Source: Verrucomicrobiota bacterium (GTDB lineage Bacteria; Verrucomicrobiota; Kiritimatiellia; RFP12; UBA1067). Taken from it: a DNA stretch of 64,000 nucleotides. Shown here piece after piece: positions 1 to 7,962 of the stretch. Within the stretch, counting starts at the first letter, position 1. Each line of letters opens with the position of its first letter. The translations under genes were made by a program, and so were the position numbers. The stretch lies in contig JAHFSX010000006.1 in the NCBI GenBank assembly GCA_023269675.1, forward strand, positions 185,039-249,038, read 5' to 3'. The notes under the pieces were generated by a model that was not told the DNA's origin, did no database searches, and saw only the letters and a list, made by a program, of their open reading frames with translations.

Positions 1-1127
1 GCGAGCACCGTCAGCCCGCCCTTGGCCGCGATCCTGCTGACGGTCTGGCTCTCGTTGTCCACCACCATCAGGTTGCCGGTCTTGTCCGCCGCCACGTCCC
101 GCGGCGAGGGAAAGCGGGCCAGGCCGTTCGTCACCGTGGACACGAGCCCCGCCGGCGTCACTTTGCGGATCACCTGATTCCCCGTGTCCGCGAGATAGAC
201 GTTGCCCGCGGCGTCGACCGTCACGCCCTGCGGCGTGCTGAAGCGCGCCACGGTTCCCGTGCCGTTCACGCTGCCCGCGTTGCCCGCGCTGCCGGCCACC
301 GTGGTGACCAAGCCCGCCGGCGTAATCTTCCGCAGGAGCGCATTCTCGGTATCCGCAACGAAAATGTTGCCCGCCGGATCTACGGCCAGTCCCCGCGGAC
401 AACGGAACCTCGCCGCGTCCCCCTTGCCGTCCGCGAAGCCGCCGACCGGCTGTCCGACTCTCATCTCCGCTTTGCCCGCCAGCGTCGTAACGACGCCGGC
501 CGGCGTGATCTTCCTGATCGTGTGGTTGTACGCGTCGGCCACCATCACATTGCCCGCGCCGTCAAGCGCCACATCGCCGGGCGAGCGGAAGCGGGCCTCG
601 CGCCCCGTGCCGTCGGCGCTGCCCGCGCTCCCTGCGCTGCCCGCCAGCGTCGTCACCACGCCCTCGGCGCTCACCTTCCGGATGACATGGTTGCCGCTGT
701 CCGCCACAAAGAGGTTGCCGGCCGCGTCGGCCGCCAGCCCCAGCGGCCGGTCAAAACGGGCCGAATTGCCCGTGCCGTCATTGCCCCCGGGCTCACCCAT
801 GCAGCCCGCCAGCGTGGTTACCATCCCGTCCGGACCGATCTTGCGAATGGTGTAGTTATAAAAGTCAGCCACATACACGTTGCCCGCCGCGTCGAAGGCC
901 ACGCCGGAGGGCTGGCAGAAACGGGCCGCCTCGCCTTTCCCGTCCACATTGCCCAGGCCGCCCGGCGCTCCGGCCAGCGTGCTCCAGCGGTACTCCGTAT
1001 GGGTCTGAACCTGAGGCGCCGCGCAACCCGCCAGCGCAGCAACCACGGGAAGACCGAGAAGACGAAGGCCCCGCATACGAAAAAAAGCGCCTGCCCCTGC
1101 TCTGACATCACGTCCGATCTGTTTCAT
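1..1127 (-). CDS. NHL-repeat lipoprotein, C-terminus cut by window edge
   Basis: This partial gene runs off the left edge. From the ATG at 1127 it encodes a basic N-terminus, a hydrophobic stretch and a lipobox (LAGC, followed by AAPQ), so an exported lipoprotein is likely. The rest is a tandem series of about six NHL units. Each has a variant of the phrases 'ARFxxPxGVAxDxAGNxYVADxxNxxIRKI' and 'xGxVTTLAG', split by short linkers. NHL units build beta-propellers used for protein or ligand binding, or occasionally catalysis. No enzymatic signature is visible in the part present. The gene lies 188 bp downstream of the glycosidase-like gene on the same strand and may share its transcript. The ligand is unknown. 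Confidence 0.85.
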   Translation of the reverse strand, partial: MKQIGRDVRAGAGAFFRMRGLRLLGLPVVAALAGCAAPQVQTHTEYRWSTLAGAPGGLGNVDGKGEAARFCQPSGVAFDAAGNVYVADFYNYTIRKIGPDGMVTTLAGCMGEPGGNDGTGNSARFDRPLGLAADAAGNLFVADSGNHVIRKVSAEGVVTTLAGSAGSAGSADGTGREARFRSPGDVALDGAGNVMVADAYNHTIRKITPAGVVTTLAGKAEMRVGQPVGGFADGKGDAARFRCPRGLAVDPAGNIFVADTENALLRKITPAGLVTTVAGSAGNAGSVNGTGTVARFSTPQGVTVDAAGNVYLADTGNQVIRKVTPAGLVSTVTNGLARFPSPRDVAADKTGNLMVVDNESQTVSRIAAKGGLTVL

Positions 1128-1315
1128 AAAATGCCCATCTGTAACTTCAAATCCTCGATGCGAGAATGTTTTGTTGGGAACGGATGACGGCCAAGATCAC
1201 GGTTAGGATCAAGAGAAAGCGAGTCTCATCGCACTCGTGATCATCCCCGCAAGCATGATCGTTTCCTTATTTGTGCCGAGCCGTCACGCCGGCTTCTTGC
1301 GCGGCGGGCCCGCTC

Positions 1316-3304
1316 TTACCGGCCCAGCCGCACCATGACCGGCTCCAGCGGCGCAAGGGCGTAGAGCAGTCGCCCATCGGCTTGGCGCTGCGGGGCGTGA
1401 CCGAACTCCGCACGCACGCCCGTGCAGCCGCCTGCAAGCGTCAGAGTCGCCGTGACCGGCTCCGAAGTGCCGTTCACGACCAACAGATACACATCCGAAC
1501 CCGACCGCCACACGCGCGTTTCGACCGCGGCGGGGCCCTCGCAGGTCACCGCCGGGGCCGCTTCAGCCGAAAGCATGACCGGGATGTACCTCTTGATCTC
1601 CACGGCCATCGCGCACACGTCCGCCCAGCGCTTCGCGAAGGGATCGCGGTCCGGCATCTTGAAGAGATCGAAGAACGAGTAGAAGACCAGCCCGTTGGCG
1701 CCCGCCGCCACGCACTGCCACGCCATCGCGCGCATCTCCGCCAAGGTCGGCGCGCGCGTCTTCTCGCGCTCCGCACCCTTTCGGTAGGCGCCCCAGTCGA
1801 ACACCTGCGGCACCTGCCAGACCGCCCGCGTGTTGTAGGTCTGGTCGCGCGTCACGCGCGTCCACTCCAGCGCCGTGCCCGCGGGCTTGCCTGGGATCGG
1901 ATAGGGATCCGTGCCGATCACGTCGAAGGTCGAGAGGTAGGCACGCACCTGGTCATACTGATAGAGCACAACCCAGGTCGGATGATCAGGGTCCAGTTCC
2001 TCCATCAGCCGCTGCCGCGCCGCGAGGCGGTCAACCATCTCGGCCGGCATCTCGTCGTTGATGTACCAAGCGATCAAGGCGGGATGGTTACGGTGCAACG
2101 CCACGCGCCTCTCGATTTCGGCCCGTTCGTCCGCCTCGGTCTTGATGCCCGCCGGCGCCCAGCGCGTGCCGGAGTAGAGATCCTTAAGCGAGTAGATCAC
2201 CTTGAGCCCGCGCGCGTGGCAGGCGTCCATCTGATTCGTGGTCGGGCTGCCGTACGGCATGAGACAGTTGAAGGGGCCCTGGGCGTAGGTCTCCAGTTCC
2301 GGCTCCTTGACGCCGCTCCAGTACATGCCCAGCGGGAAGAAGGGCTTGCCGTCGACGATCAGCCGCCGGTGCGCATCGATGAAGGCCTTGCGCTCCGGCA
2401 GGTTCTCCACCCGGCGGAAACGCGTCTCAGCGCTCCCTCGCGCGGCGCCGCCCTTGGCCGCGAGTGAGAAACGCACCGTGTAATCGCCCACCGGAAAAGC
2501 GGAGGTATTCACGGTCAGCGAGGCGCACTCGCCCGTCAACGCGTCCGGCACTGCGCTGCAGAACGGCTGGCCGTCCGCGGTGGCGATGACGAACGTGCCC
2601 GCGACCTCTTGGGGTTTGACGCCCGCCTCGCCCAGCGCGAGCCCGGCCGAGAAGGTCACAGGCCCGCCCGCGGACGTATGCCGGTAGGTGGAGGCGCTCA
2701 CCGCGCTCACCAGCGGCGGATCGTGGCGCGTCACGCTGAGGTCGTCGAACCACGCCCTGCCGGTCATGCCGCGACGCACATAGGGCGCGACGCTGACGCG
2801 CACGGCATTGGTCGGCAGCGCGCGCGTAACGCCCCGCACCTTCCGCCAGCCGTCGCTCGTGCCGCGCACGCCTTCGGCATAGGCGCCACCCAGCCATTTG
2901 CCGTCGGGACCCGACCACTCCAGGCAGACCGTCGCGCCCGACTCCTCGCCTTTCAGGTTCTCCGTCCTGACCCAGACTTCGAAAGCGTAGCAGCACCCCG
3001 GCTGAACATCCAGCTTCTGCGTCGGAAACGAATAGAAGTCGGGATCGACGTTCTCAAACGCGAGCGCGCGGGACCCGTCGCGCCCGGCGCCGTCCGCAAA
3101 GCGGTAGGCAGGTTTGCGCTCCGACCAGTCCCGCGTCGCCCCGGCGGGATCGACCTTCTCAAAACCCGGATTGCGTACCGCATTCTCCTCCGCGCGCGCG
3201 CACACGGCCGCCATCGCCAGCAAGACGCACCCGCCACCCACGGAGGCCGCCCTACTCCCCTTCAGCCGCTTTCCCCAGCTTTTTAACGAAGTTGAAATTA
3301 TCAT
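1316..3304 (-). CDS. Exported glycoside-hydrolase-like protein with N-terminal carbohydrate-binding-like domain
   Basis: This 662-aa protein has a signal peptide (residues 1-38, cleavage near ARA|EE). Next comes a CBM4/9-like jelly-roll module (about 43-190; starts NPGFEKVDPAG, ends with AWFDDLSV) and a beta-sandwich linker (195-300). A TIM-barrel-like domain (about 305-590) starts with 'LIVDGKPFFPLGMYWSG' and carries 'WYINDEM' where clan GH-A enzymes place the acid/base Glu after strand 4. A small C-terminal beta domain follows. This points to a secreted polysaccharide-acting enzyme or a catalytically altered relative; the substrate cannot be read from the sequence. Its ATG overlaps the TGA of the upstream response regulator (ATGA at 3301-3304), suggesting translational coupling. 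Confidence 0.75.
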   Translation of the reverse strand: MIISTSLKSWGKRLKGSRAASVGGGCVLLAMAAVCARAEENAVRNPGFEKVDPAGATRDWSERKPAYRFADGAGRDGSRALAFENVDPDFYSFPTQKLDVQPGCCYAFEVWVRTENLKGEESGATVCLEWSGPDGKWLGGAYAEGVRGTSDGWRKVRGVTRALPTNAVRVSVAPYVRRGMTGRAWFDDLSVTRHDPPLVSAVSASTYRHTSAGGPVTFSAGLALGEAGVKPQEVAGTFVIATADGQPFCSAVPDALTGECASLTVNTSAFPVGDYTVRFSLAAKGGAARGSAETRFRRVENLPERKAFIDAHRRLIVDGKPFFPLGMYWSGVKEPELETYAQGPFNCLMPYGSPTTNQMDACHARGLKVIYSLKDLYSGTRWAPAGIKTEADERAEIERRVALHRNHPALIAWYINDEMPAEMVDRLAARQRLMEELDPDHPTWVVLYQYDQVRAYLSTFDVIGTDPYPIPGKPAGTALEWTRVTRDQTYNTRAVWQVPQVFDWGAYRKGAEREKTRAPTLAEMRAMAWQCVAAGANGLVFYSFFDLFKMPDRDPFAKRWADVCAMAVEIKRYIPVMLSAEAAPAVTCEGPAAVETRVWRSGSDVYLLVVNGTSEPVTATLTLAGGCTGVRAEFGHAPQRQADGRLLYALAPLEPVMVRLGR

Positions 3305-4011
3305 CCCCTTCTGCTACTGACCCCGGAAACGCTCACCTGCCGGCCCCCGGACAGGGGCCGGCTGCTTTCAGCGACACCCGATGCGATGGCGTAGCGGGTG
3401 AGCCCCGCCGTATCATGGATGCCCAGCTTGCCCATCAGGCTATAGCGGTGCTTTTCCGCCGTCTTGGCGCTGATTCCAAGTCTATCGGCGACCTGCTTAT
3501 TGAGTAATCCCTCGGCGATCAATTGAAGCACCTCGGCTTCGCGCGGCGACAGTGCGCCATTGCCGTACACCACCTCTTGCGCGGCAGGCTGAGTCGCTGT
3601 GCCGGCCGGAGGGGGCACGATCGACGGATCGACGAAGCGGAGGCCCTTATTCACCTGCCGGATTCCATGGGCCAAGATGCGGATCGAGGCGTTCTTAATC
3701 AAATACCCCGCCGCACCGAGCGCGACCACCTGCTCAATGCAGGACGGGTTACTGTATGCGGAGAGGATCAGCACCTGGGTTTCAGGCACAGCTTGACGGA
3801 TTTGCCGGGTGGCCTCCAACCCGTTCAGGACCGGCATGGCGATGTCCATCACCACCACGTCGGGGCGCAAGCGGATGGAGCGCTCCACCGCCTCAGAGCC
3901 GGTTTCGGCCTGACCGACCACCTGGATGTCGCTTTCAGCCTGCAAGAGCGCATGCAGCCCCTCGCGCACCAGACCGTGGTCATCAGCCAGCAAGACCGTG
4001 ATTTTTTTCAT
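3301..4011 (-). CDS. LuxR/NarL-family response regulator
   Basis: This 236-aa protein has an N-terminal receiver domain with acidic pocket D10/D11, phospho-acceptor D56 (VVVMDIAMP) and K106 (GYLIKNAS). A C-terminal LuxR-type helix-turn-helix covers about 154-213, starting LSPREAEVLQLIAEG with recognition-helix region SAKTAEKHRYSLMGKL. A Ser/Arg-rich tail of ~20 residues follows. It should activate or repress transcription when phosphorylated by a partner kinase; none is adjacent, the nearest being at 11.5 kb. A GGAG sits 9 bp before the start, and a perfect -10 hexamer (TATAAT, minus strand, 4048-4043) lies in the AT-rich leader without a good -35, as expected for an activated promoter. The stop overlaps the glycosidase-like gene start. 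Confidence 0.9.
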   Translation of the reverse strand: MKKITVLLADDHGLVREGLHALLQAESDIQVVGQAETGSEAVERSIRLRPDVVVMDIAMPVLNGLEATRQIRQAVPETQVLILSAYSNPSCIEQVVALGAAGYLIKNASIRILAHGIRQVNKGLRFVDPSIVPPPAGTATQPAAQEVVYGNGALSPREAEVLQLIAEGLLNKQVADRLGISAKTAEKHRYSLMGKLGIHDTAGLTRYAIASGVAESSRPLSGGRQVSVSGVSSRRG

Positions 4012-4150
4012 AAAAGCTCACTCCATACATCCATTCAATGTAATTATATTTAACACAATCCAGCTTGAGTGGCAATCGGCTGTTTTACGCTTTGGAAAGT
4101 AGGAATAATACCCATGGTGCAAACCGCTCAGCCTGTGTATCCTCCACGGC

Positions 4151-4816
4151 ATGAATCCAGAGAGCCTCCCACTTCCCCAAAGGGCCACCCCGGCCCCGCC
4201 GTATGGCGACCTTGCGGGACATTCTTTCCGGTTGCCGGTGCTGCCCTATCCGCCCGAAGCGCTTGAGCCCTACCTGTCAGCCGTATCCTTCAGCTTTCAC
4301 TATGGCAAGCACCATCACGCGTATGTCGGCAACCTCAACAAGATGGTCTCCGGCACGGCTTATGCCGCGCTCACGCTGGAAGACCTCATCCGAAAAACCT
4401 CGGGCATGCCAGACAAGACGGCCATCTTCAACAACGCCTCTCAAGTCTGGAACCACACCTTCTTTTGGCACAGCATGAGGCCGGGCGGAGGGGGGCAACC
4501 GAACGACCGACTGATGGCCATGATCGCGGCCGCCTTCGGCTCTTATGAGGCGTTCAAAAACGCGTTCATGACCGCAGCCGTCGGGCAGTTCAGCAACGGC
4601 GGCGTGTGGCTGGTGCAGGACGGAGACAAAGTGCGGATCGTCAAGACCTCGAATGCGGAAACGCCTGTCGTTTACGGGCAGAACGCGCTTCTGACCTGCG
4701 ACCTTTGGGAGCACGCGTATTATATCGACTACCAAAACCGCCGCAAAGACTATGTGCAGAACTACCTCGACCACCTCGTCAACTGGGATTTCGCCGTGGC
4801 GAGGATGACCTGCTGA
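4151..4816 (+). CDS. sodB: Superoxide dismutase, iron type
   Basis: This is an Fe/Mn superoxide dismutase that converts superoxide to oxygen and hydrogen peroxide. The four metal ligands are visible as H50 (FSFHYGKHHHAYV), H102 (QVWNHTFFW), D184 and H188 (DLWEHAYYIDYQNRR). The Gln of NNASQVWNH (Q98) is in the position typical of iron enzymes. The protein is 221 aa, about 25 longer than the usual ~195. The excess is a Pro-rich N-terminus before the conserved FRLPVLPY that does not look like a signal peptide. Only one ATG fits, with no clear ribosome-binding site, so the true start could be a downstream alternative codon. It is transcribed divergently from the response regulator. Confidence 0.93.
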   Translation: MNPESLPLPQRATPAPPYGDLAGHSFRLPVLPYPPEALEPYLSAVSFSFHYGKHHHAYVGNLNKMVSGTAYAALTLEDLIRKTSGMPDKTAIFNNASQVWNHTFFWHSMRPGGGGQPNDRLMAMIAAAFGSYEAFKNAFMTAAVGQFSNGGVWLVQDGDKVRIVKTSNAETPVVYGQNALLTCDLWEHAYYIDYQNRRKDYVQNYLDHLVNWDFAVARMTC

Positions 4817-4926
4817 CCGCCGTTCGAAACCGTGAACCAGCCTGAGAGACGTGAATCCGGAGATCCGCAAGCTTCGACGTGAGTTGCGGCCTGAACAGCC
4901 GCGCCCCGCCTGAAACGGCACGGGCG

Positions 4927-4952
4927 CTGCGGGGATGAACAGGCCCCCGCAG
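4927..4952. terminator. GC-rich stem-loop between convergent genes
   Basis: An 8-bp perfect stem (CTGCGGGG at 4927-4934 with CCCCGCAG at 4945-4952) lies between the convergent sodB and glycogen-binding-domain genes. There is no T-run on either side. It may act as a weak or Rho-assisted bidirectional terminator; it may also be incidental in G+C-rich DNA. Confidence 0.35.
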
Positions 4953-4980
4953 ACCGCCCCCGCCTCAATCCGCCGACAGG

Positions 4981-5289
4981 TCAGACCTGAAGCACACTGT
5001 TCAGCGAACCGCAGCCGTCCGGGACCCAGTCCGCACACTTCGGATCCGAGATCCACACGCCATTCACAATGAACTTGTATTCGTACTTTCCTTCAGGGAG
5101 GTCGAGCAGCGCTTTGAAATGCCCGCTGTCAGGATTGTCCTTCATGGGATTCGCGGTCGGATCCCAGTTATTAAACGTTCCGGCCACATGCACTTGGCTG
5201 CCCGGCTTTGCCGACACCTCGAAACGCACTTTTTTCTTGTTTCCCTTGATCGGTTTTTTCGCATGCATCTGCCCCTGAGTGCTCTTCAT
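4981..5289 (-). CDS. Stand-alone glycogen-binding domain protein (CBM48/AMPK1-like)
   Basis: This 102-aa protein is almost entirely one CBM48/AMPK-beta-like module. A Lys-rich N-terminus precedes 'VRFEVSAKPGSQVHVAGTFN' followed by NWDPT, then 'KYEYKFIVNGVWISDP' and a 'GSLNSVLQV' end. The start at 5289 is chosen because GGAAGAGTT precedes it; a longer reading frame upstream has no such site and aligns with nothing in the paralogues. The family binds alpha-glucans and normally occurs fused to branching or debranching enzymes or to AMPK subunits. Here it stands alone, with no signal peptide, so a cytoplasmic role is inferred. Three paralogues occur in this window (22626, 59417 and 59903). Confidence 0.85.
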   Translation of the reverse strand: MKSTQGQMHAKKPIKGNKKKVRFEVSAKPGSQVHVAGTFNNWDPTANPMKDNPDSGHFKALLDLPEGKYEYKFIVNGVWISDPKCADWVPDGCGSLNSVLQV

Positions 5290-5463
5290 AACTCTTCCTC
5301 TTTCTGCTTCATGACGTTTAGTCAAATCAGGCGCCGACGGCCTTAATCCGGGGCAACCGCTGGCGCGGTGCCGGTTGCCCAGGTGGACAGACTGAGGCGC
5401 CGGGTCCCGATGTCTGCGAAACCCAGGCACCTGCAGTCTGAATAAACGTACGCGCGGCCGTGC

Positions 5464-5889
5464 TTATTCGACCTTCTTCATTTCCTTGCCGCAGGCACAT
5501 TTGCCGGGCTTATCCGCAATATCCGGACACCCGTCAGGGCAAACATACATGCCCTTCACGCTCATTTTCTTGACCATCTTACCGCAGCTGCATTTCTCGT
5601 CCTTCATGCCCGCGGCCGTGCACGTGCAGGTCTCGCCGCACGCGCACAACAGGGCGTCGCTATCCTTCACGCCAAGGAGATGCATCTTTTTCATCTCTTT
5701 CTCGCACTTGGCGCACTTGCCGTCTTTCAAAGCCATGGCGTGACAGTCGGGGCACACAAAGACGCACTGCGTCATGGCCTCCTTCTTCTTCGCGGCAGTC
5801 CCCTCGGCTTCCTCGGCGGTCACGCGCAGCGTTCCGGTCATGAGACCCACGCAACACACTGCAGCTGCCAGACTCATCAGCTTCTTCAT
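5464..5889 (-). CDS. Exported Cys-rich protein with repeated metal-binding-like motifs
   Basis: This 141-aa protein has a signal-peptide-like N-terminus (MKKLMSLAAAVCCVGLMTG...). It then carries three Cys-rich units that resemble the 'heavy-metal-binding domain' pattern YxCPxC...GKCxxCGxxMKK: FVCPDCHAMALKDGKCAKC, then CACGETCTC...KCSCGKMVKKM, then YVCPDGCPD...GKCACGKEMKKV. The Cys pairs and Met/Lys-rich ends would suit binding of a soft metal such as Cu or Zn in the periplasm, but that is inference. A strong site (AAGGAG) precedes the ATG at 5889. The rhodanese lipoprotein, also Cys-rich, lies just upstream on the same strand (86-bp gap), so the two are probably co-transcribed. Confidence 0.75.
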   Translation of the reverse strand: MKKLMSLAAAVCCVGLMTGTLRVTAEEAEGTAAKKKEAMTQCVFVCPDCHAMALKDGKCAKCEKEMKKMHLLGVKDSDALLCACGETCTCTAAGMKDEKCSCGKMVKKMSVKGMYVCPDGCPDIADKPGKCACGKEMKKVE

Positions 5890-5975
5890 GTTCTTTCTCC
5901 TTGTTTGTTAAGATCCGGAAATCACTTTCCGGGGTTTCATTCACGCACGTCTTAGCCCTCGACCTTCATCCGCCG

Positions 5976-6518
5976 CTATTGGGCGGCCTTTTCCACCGCA
6001 TGTCCGGAGGCCATCCAACCCTCGATGCCCTCGGCGTACTCGAGCACGTTGACGTAACCGAGCTGGCGGAGCCTTTCGCCCAGCATGTGTCCGGCCGGAC
6101 ATTTGAGATTCGCGCAGTAAGTCACCACAAGCGCATGCTTGTCAGGCAGCACGGCGGCCACCTGCGCCTCGGCGGCATCCGGTGCGAGCGACTTGGCGCC
6201 GGGTAGGCGGTTACCGTCGTCATACTTTCCGCTACGCGCATCGACGATCGCCATCGGCGTTCTCGCGCGCATCATCGACATGAGAGCCTCCGTGTTGACC
6301 ACGCCTTCCTTCATGGCGGCGGAAGCGGCGCCGGGAGCCTTGGCCATGCAGACGCCCGCGGCGCAGCAGCCATCCTTCATGCATTGGCTCTGCGTCTTCA
6401 CCATTCCCTTATCCTTGCAGGCGGAACACATCCCGCATTTCGGCCCGACGGTGTCGCACCCGGTCACCAGGCCGAGGCAACACGCCGCAACGGCCAGACT
6501 CATTGACTTGTTCATCAT
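5976..6518 (-). CDS. Rhodanese-like lipoprotein with Cys-rich leader
   Basis: This 180-aa protein has a lipoprotein signal (LVTGC, lipidated Cys21). A short Cys-rich segment follows (CGMCSACKDKG...CMKDGCCAAGVC, about 28-57), then a rhodanese domain (about 75-178). The active-site loop reads YCANLKCPAG, with Cys135 as the likely sulphur-carrying residue and a second Cys140. Its close is the typical 'LGYVNVLEYAEGIEGW'. Rhodaneses move sulphane sulphur; this one should sit on the outer side of the inner membrane or on the outer membrane. GGAGCGTAA precedes the ATG at 6518; an alternative ATG is at 6515. It lies upstream of the Cys-rich protein on the same strand. Confidence 0.85.
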   Translation of the reverse strand: MMNKSMSLAVAACCLGLVTGCDTVGPKCGMCSACKDKGMVKTQSQCMKDGCCAAGVCMAKAPGAASAAMKEGVVNTEALMSMMRARTPMAIVDARSGKYDDGNRLPGAKSLAPDAAEAQVAAVLPDKHALVVTYCANLKCPAGHMLGERLRQLGYVNVLEYAEGIEGWMASGHAVEKAAQ

Positions 6519-6704
6519 TTACGCTCCTCTTTGTCTTTCGAGTCCGCACACCCTTTTTTCCGGCGACAGCCCTCGCGAGGCCCGGTCTGACCCCGCAGGC
6601 CATACAGCGGACACCACGGTCTTCCCCATTCCCTTTCGGCTTGGCCAGACCGGTTATGCGTCTGTTTGAATGGCGAAATGATATCGGGGGGAGCCTGCCG
6701 CTTG

Positions 6705-6725
6705 CTATGGGGAGTAGTCCCCCTT
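6705..6725. promoter_or_regulatory. Imperfect palindrome, candidate operator
   Basis: CTATGGGGA-GTAG-TCCCCCTT forms a short palindrome (arms GGGGA/TCCCC). It shares the CTATGGGG half with the stronger palindrome at 6823-6844, so the same protein might bind both. Regulatory function is inference. Confidence 0.3.
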
Positions 6726-6822
6726 TGGCGCGCACCTCAGCGGCAGGCCGCCCGCGGAGCGCCCGCCGCCCCCTCCGATCGGCCCCGGCGGCATGAATCT
6801 GCCTGTGCCCGTTCCCGTTGCT

Positions 6823-6844
6823 CTATGGGGGTTTTCCCCCATAG
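6823..6844. promoter_or_regulatory. Perfect 9-bp inverted repeat upstream of ferredoxin
   Basis: CTATGGGGG-N4-CCCCCATAG is a perfect inverted repeat with a 4-base centre, 91 bp before the ferredoxin start. The symmetry and place suit a transcription-factor operator; a transcript hairpin is the alternative, but no T-run follows. Confidence 0.45.
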
Positions 6845-6935
6845 GCAAAGGCCATCATTATCACTAAATTACTCCATGCCCCGTCCAGCCGCATACCGGC
6901 ATGGAAAAACCGTAACCGCCATCAAGGAGTTGCCC

Positions 6936-7121
6936 ATGAAAGCCATCGTTGATGAAAATCTCTGCATCGGATGCTGCCTCTGCAGCGAGATCTGCCCCGA
7001 CGTTTTTTCCATGAGCGGGGATGTGGCCATCGTCACCAAAGACCCGGTCCCACCACCGCTCGAGGATGCCTGCCGAGACGCGAAAGATCAATGTCCGGTC
7101 AACGCCATTACGGTGGCCTAG
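6936..7121 (+). CDS. Monocluster [4Fe-4S] ferredoxin
   Basis: This 61-aa electron carrier binds one 4Fe-4S cluster through C10, C13, C16 (CIGCCLC) and C53 (CPVNAI). The extra C20 and C46 match the pair that forms a disulphide, or the remnant of a second site, in monocluster ferredoxins. AAGGAG precedes the ATG at a good distance. The bacterioferritin gene follows 82 bp downstream on the same strand. A ferredoxin beside bacterioferritin suggests a role in reducing stored ferric iron for release, or general supply of low-potential electrons; the first is inference from context. Confidence 0.93.
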   Translation: MKAIVDENLCIGCCLCSEICPDVFSMSGDVAIVTKDPVPPPLEDACRDAKDQCPVNAITVA

Positions 7122-7203
7122 ACGCTGCGGCTTGTATTTTATTAAAACACCTGTCCCGCCCTGAACGGGCTGGGGACGGATCAAAGAGAGGAGCAGATGG
7201 AGC

Positions 7204-7674
7204 ATGAAAGGGAATGACAAAGTACTCGCGGTGCTGAACGGCCTGTTGGCGGACGAACTGACGGCGATCAACCAGTATGTCGTGCATGCGGAAATGGACG
7301 AGAACTGGGGGTACGGCAAGCTCAAGAAGCTGGTCGGTTCCCGCTCCATCACGGAAATGAAGCATGCCGAGAAGCTGATCGAGCGGATTCTCTTCCTGGA
7401 GGGCATACCGGTGGTCAGCAAGCTGAACGCGATCCGGATCGGGGCCGACATCCCCAAGCAGTTCACCAATGATCTGGCGGCGGAAATGACGGCGGTCAAG
7501 AATTACAACAAGGCGATCCAGGTGACGATGGACGCGGGCGACAACGCCACGAAAGAACTTCTGGAATCGATTCTCAAGGACGAGGACGCGCATGTGAACC
7601 AGATCGAAGAGAAACTGGACCAGGTCAAACAGATGGGAATCCAAAACTTCTTGGCCATCCAAGCGGGGGATTAA
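7204..7674 (+). CDS. bfr: Bacterioferritin
   Basis: This 156-aa protein stores iron in a 24-subunit haem-containing shell and oxidises Fe(II). All ferroxidase residues are present at the numbering of the E. coli protein: E18, Y25, E51, H54, E94, E127 and H130. The haem-ligand Met52 is also present (TEMKHAEK). Length is normal. GGAG lies just before the ATG. It is downstream of the ferredoxin gene and probably in the same transcript. The clustering with superoxide dismutase and YceI in the same 4 kb suggests an oxygen/iron defence neighbourhood. Confidence 0.96.
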   Translation: MKGNDKVLAVLNGLLADELTAINQYVVHAEMDENWGYGKLKKLVGSRSITEMKHAEKLIERILFLEGIPVVSKLNAIRIGADIPKQFTNDLAAEMTAVKNYNKAIQVTMDAGDNATKELLESILKDEDAHVNQIEEKLDQVKQMGIQNFLAIQAGD

Positions 7675-7701
7675 CCCGCGAAAGCAGGCTGAGGGCCCCA
7701 T

Positions 7702-7774
7702 TTTTGGCAGGATTACAGGAAAGGCCGGACGGCATGGCGCGCCAGTCCCGAACAGCCTGTAAATCCTGCCAAAA
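7702..7774. repeat. Inverted repeat after bfr
   Basis: The arms TTTTGGCAGGATTACAGG (7702-7719) and CCTGTAAATCCTGCCAAAA (7756-7774) are near-perfect inverted copies with a 36-bp loop. This resembles a dispersed palindromic repeat unit. Its place just after bfr means it could also stop or stabilise the bfr transcript. Confidence 0.6.
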
Positions 7775-7962
7775 GCCGAAAGGCCCCACGAGCGACGCAC
7801 GCATGGCTTTCGCCCGCGAGGCTTTCCCGGGCCATGCTCAACGTCTCGCTCGCCAACCATTCAATGGACGGTTGCTCCCAGCATCATTCACGCCCGGCTT
7901 CAGCGGAGACCGTCTTGCGCGGAAAAGCCAAGGAGCCGTCGTCAGAAAGGGAAGAAGCCACC

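Larger units (their letters stand above)
6519..6935. other. Divergent intergenic region, rhodanese/ferredoxin
   Basis: These 417 bases separate the leftward rhodanese gene from the rightward ferredoxin gene. No credible gene was found. The region holds two related G/C palindromes, listed separately, and is the likely promoter and control region for both directions. Confidence 0.5.
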
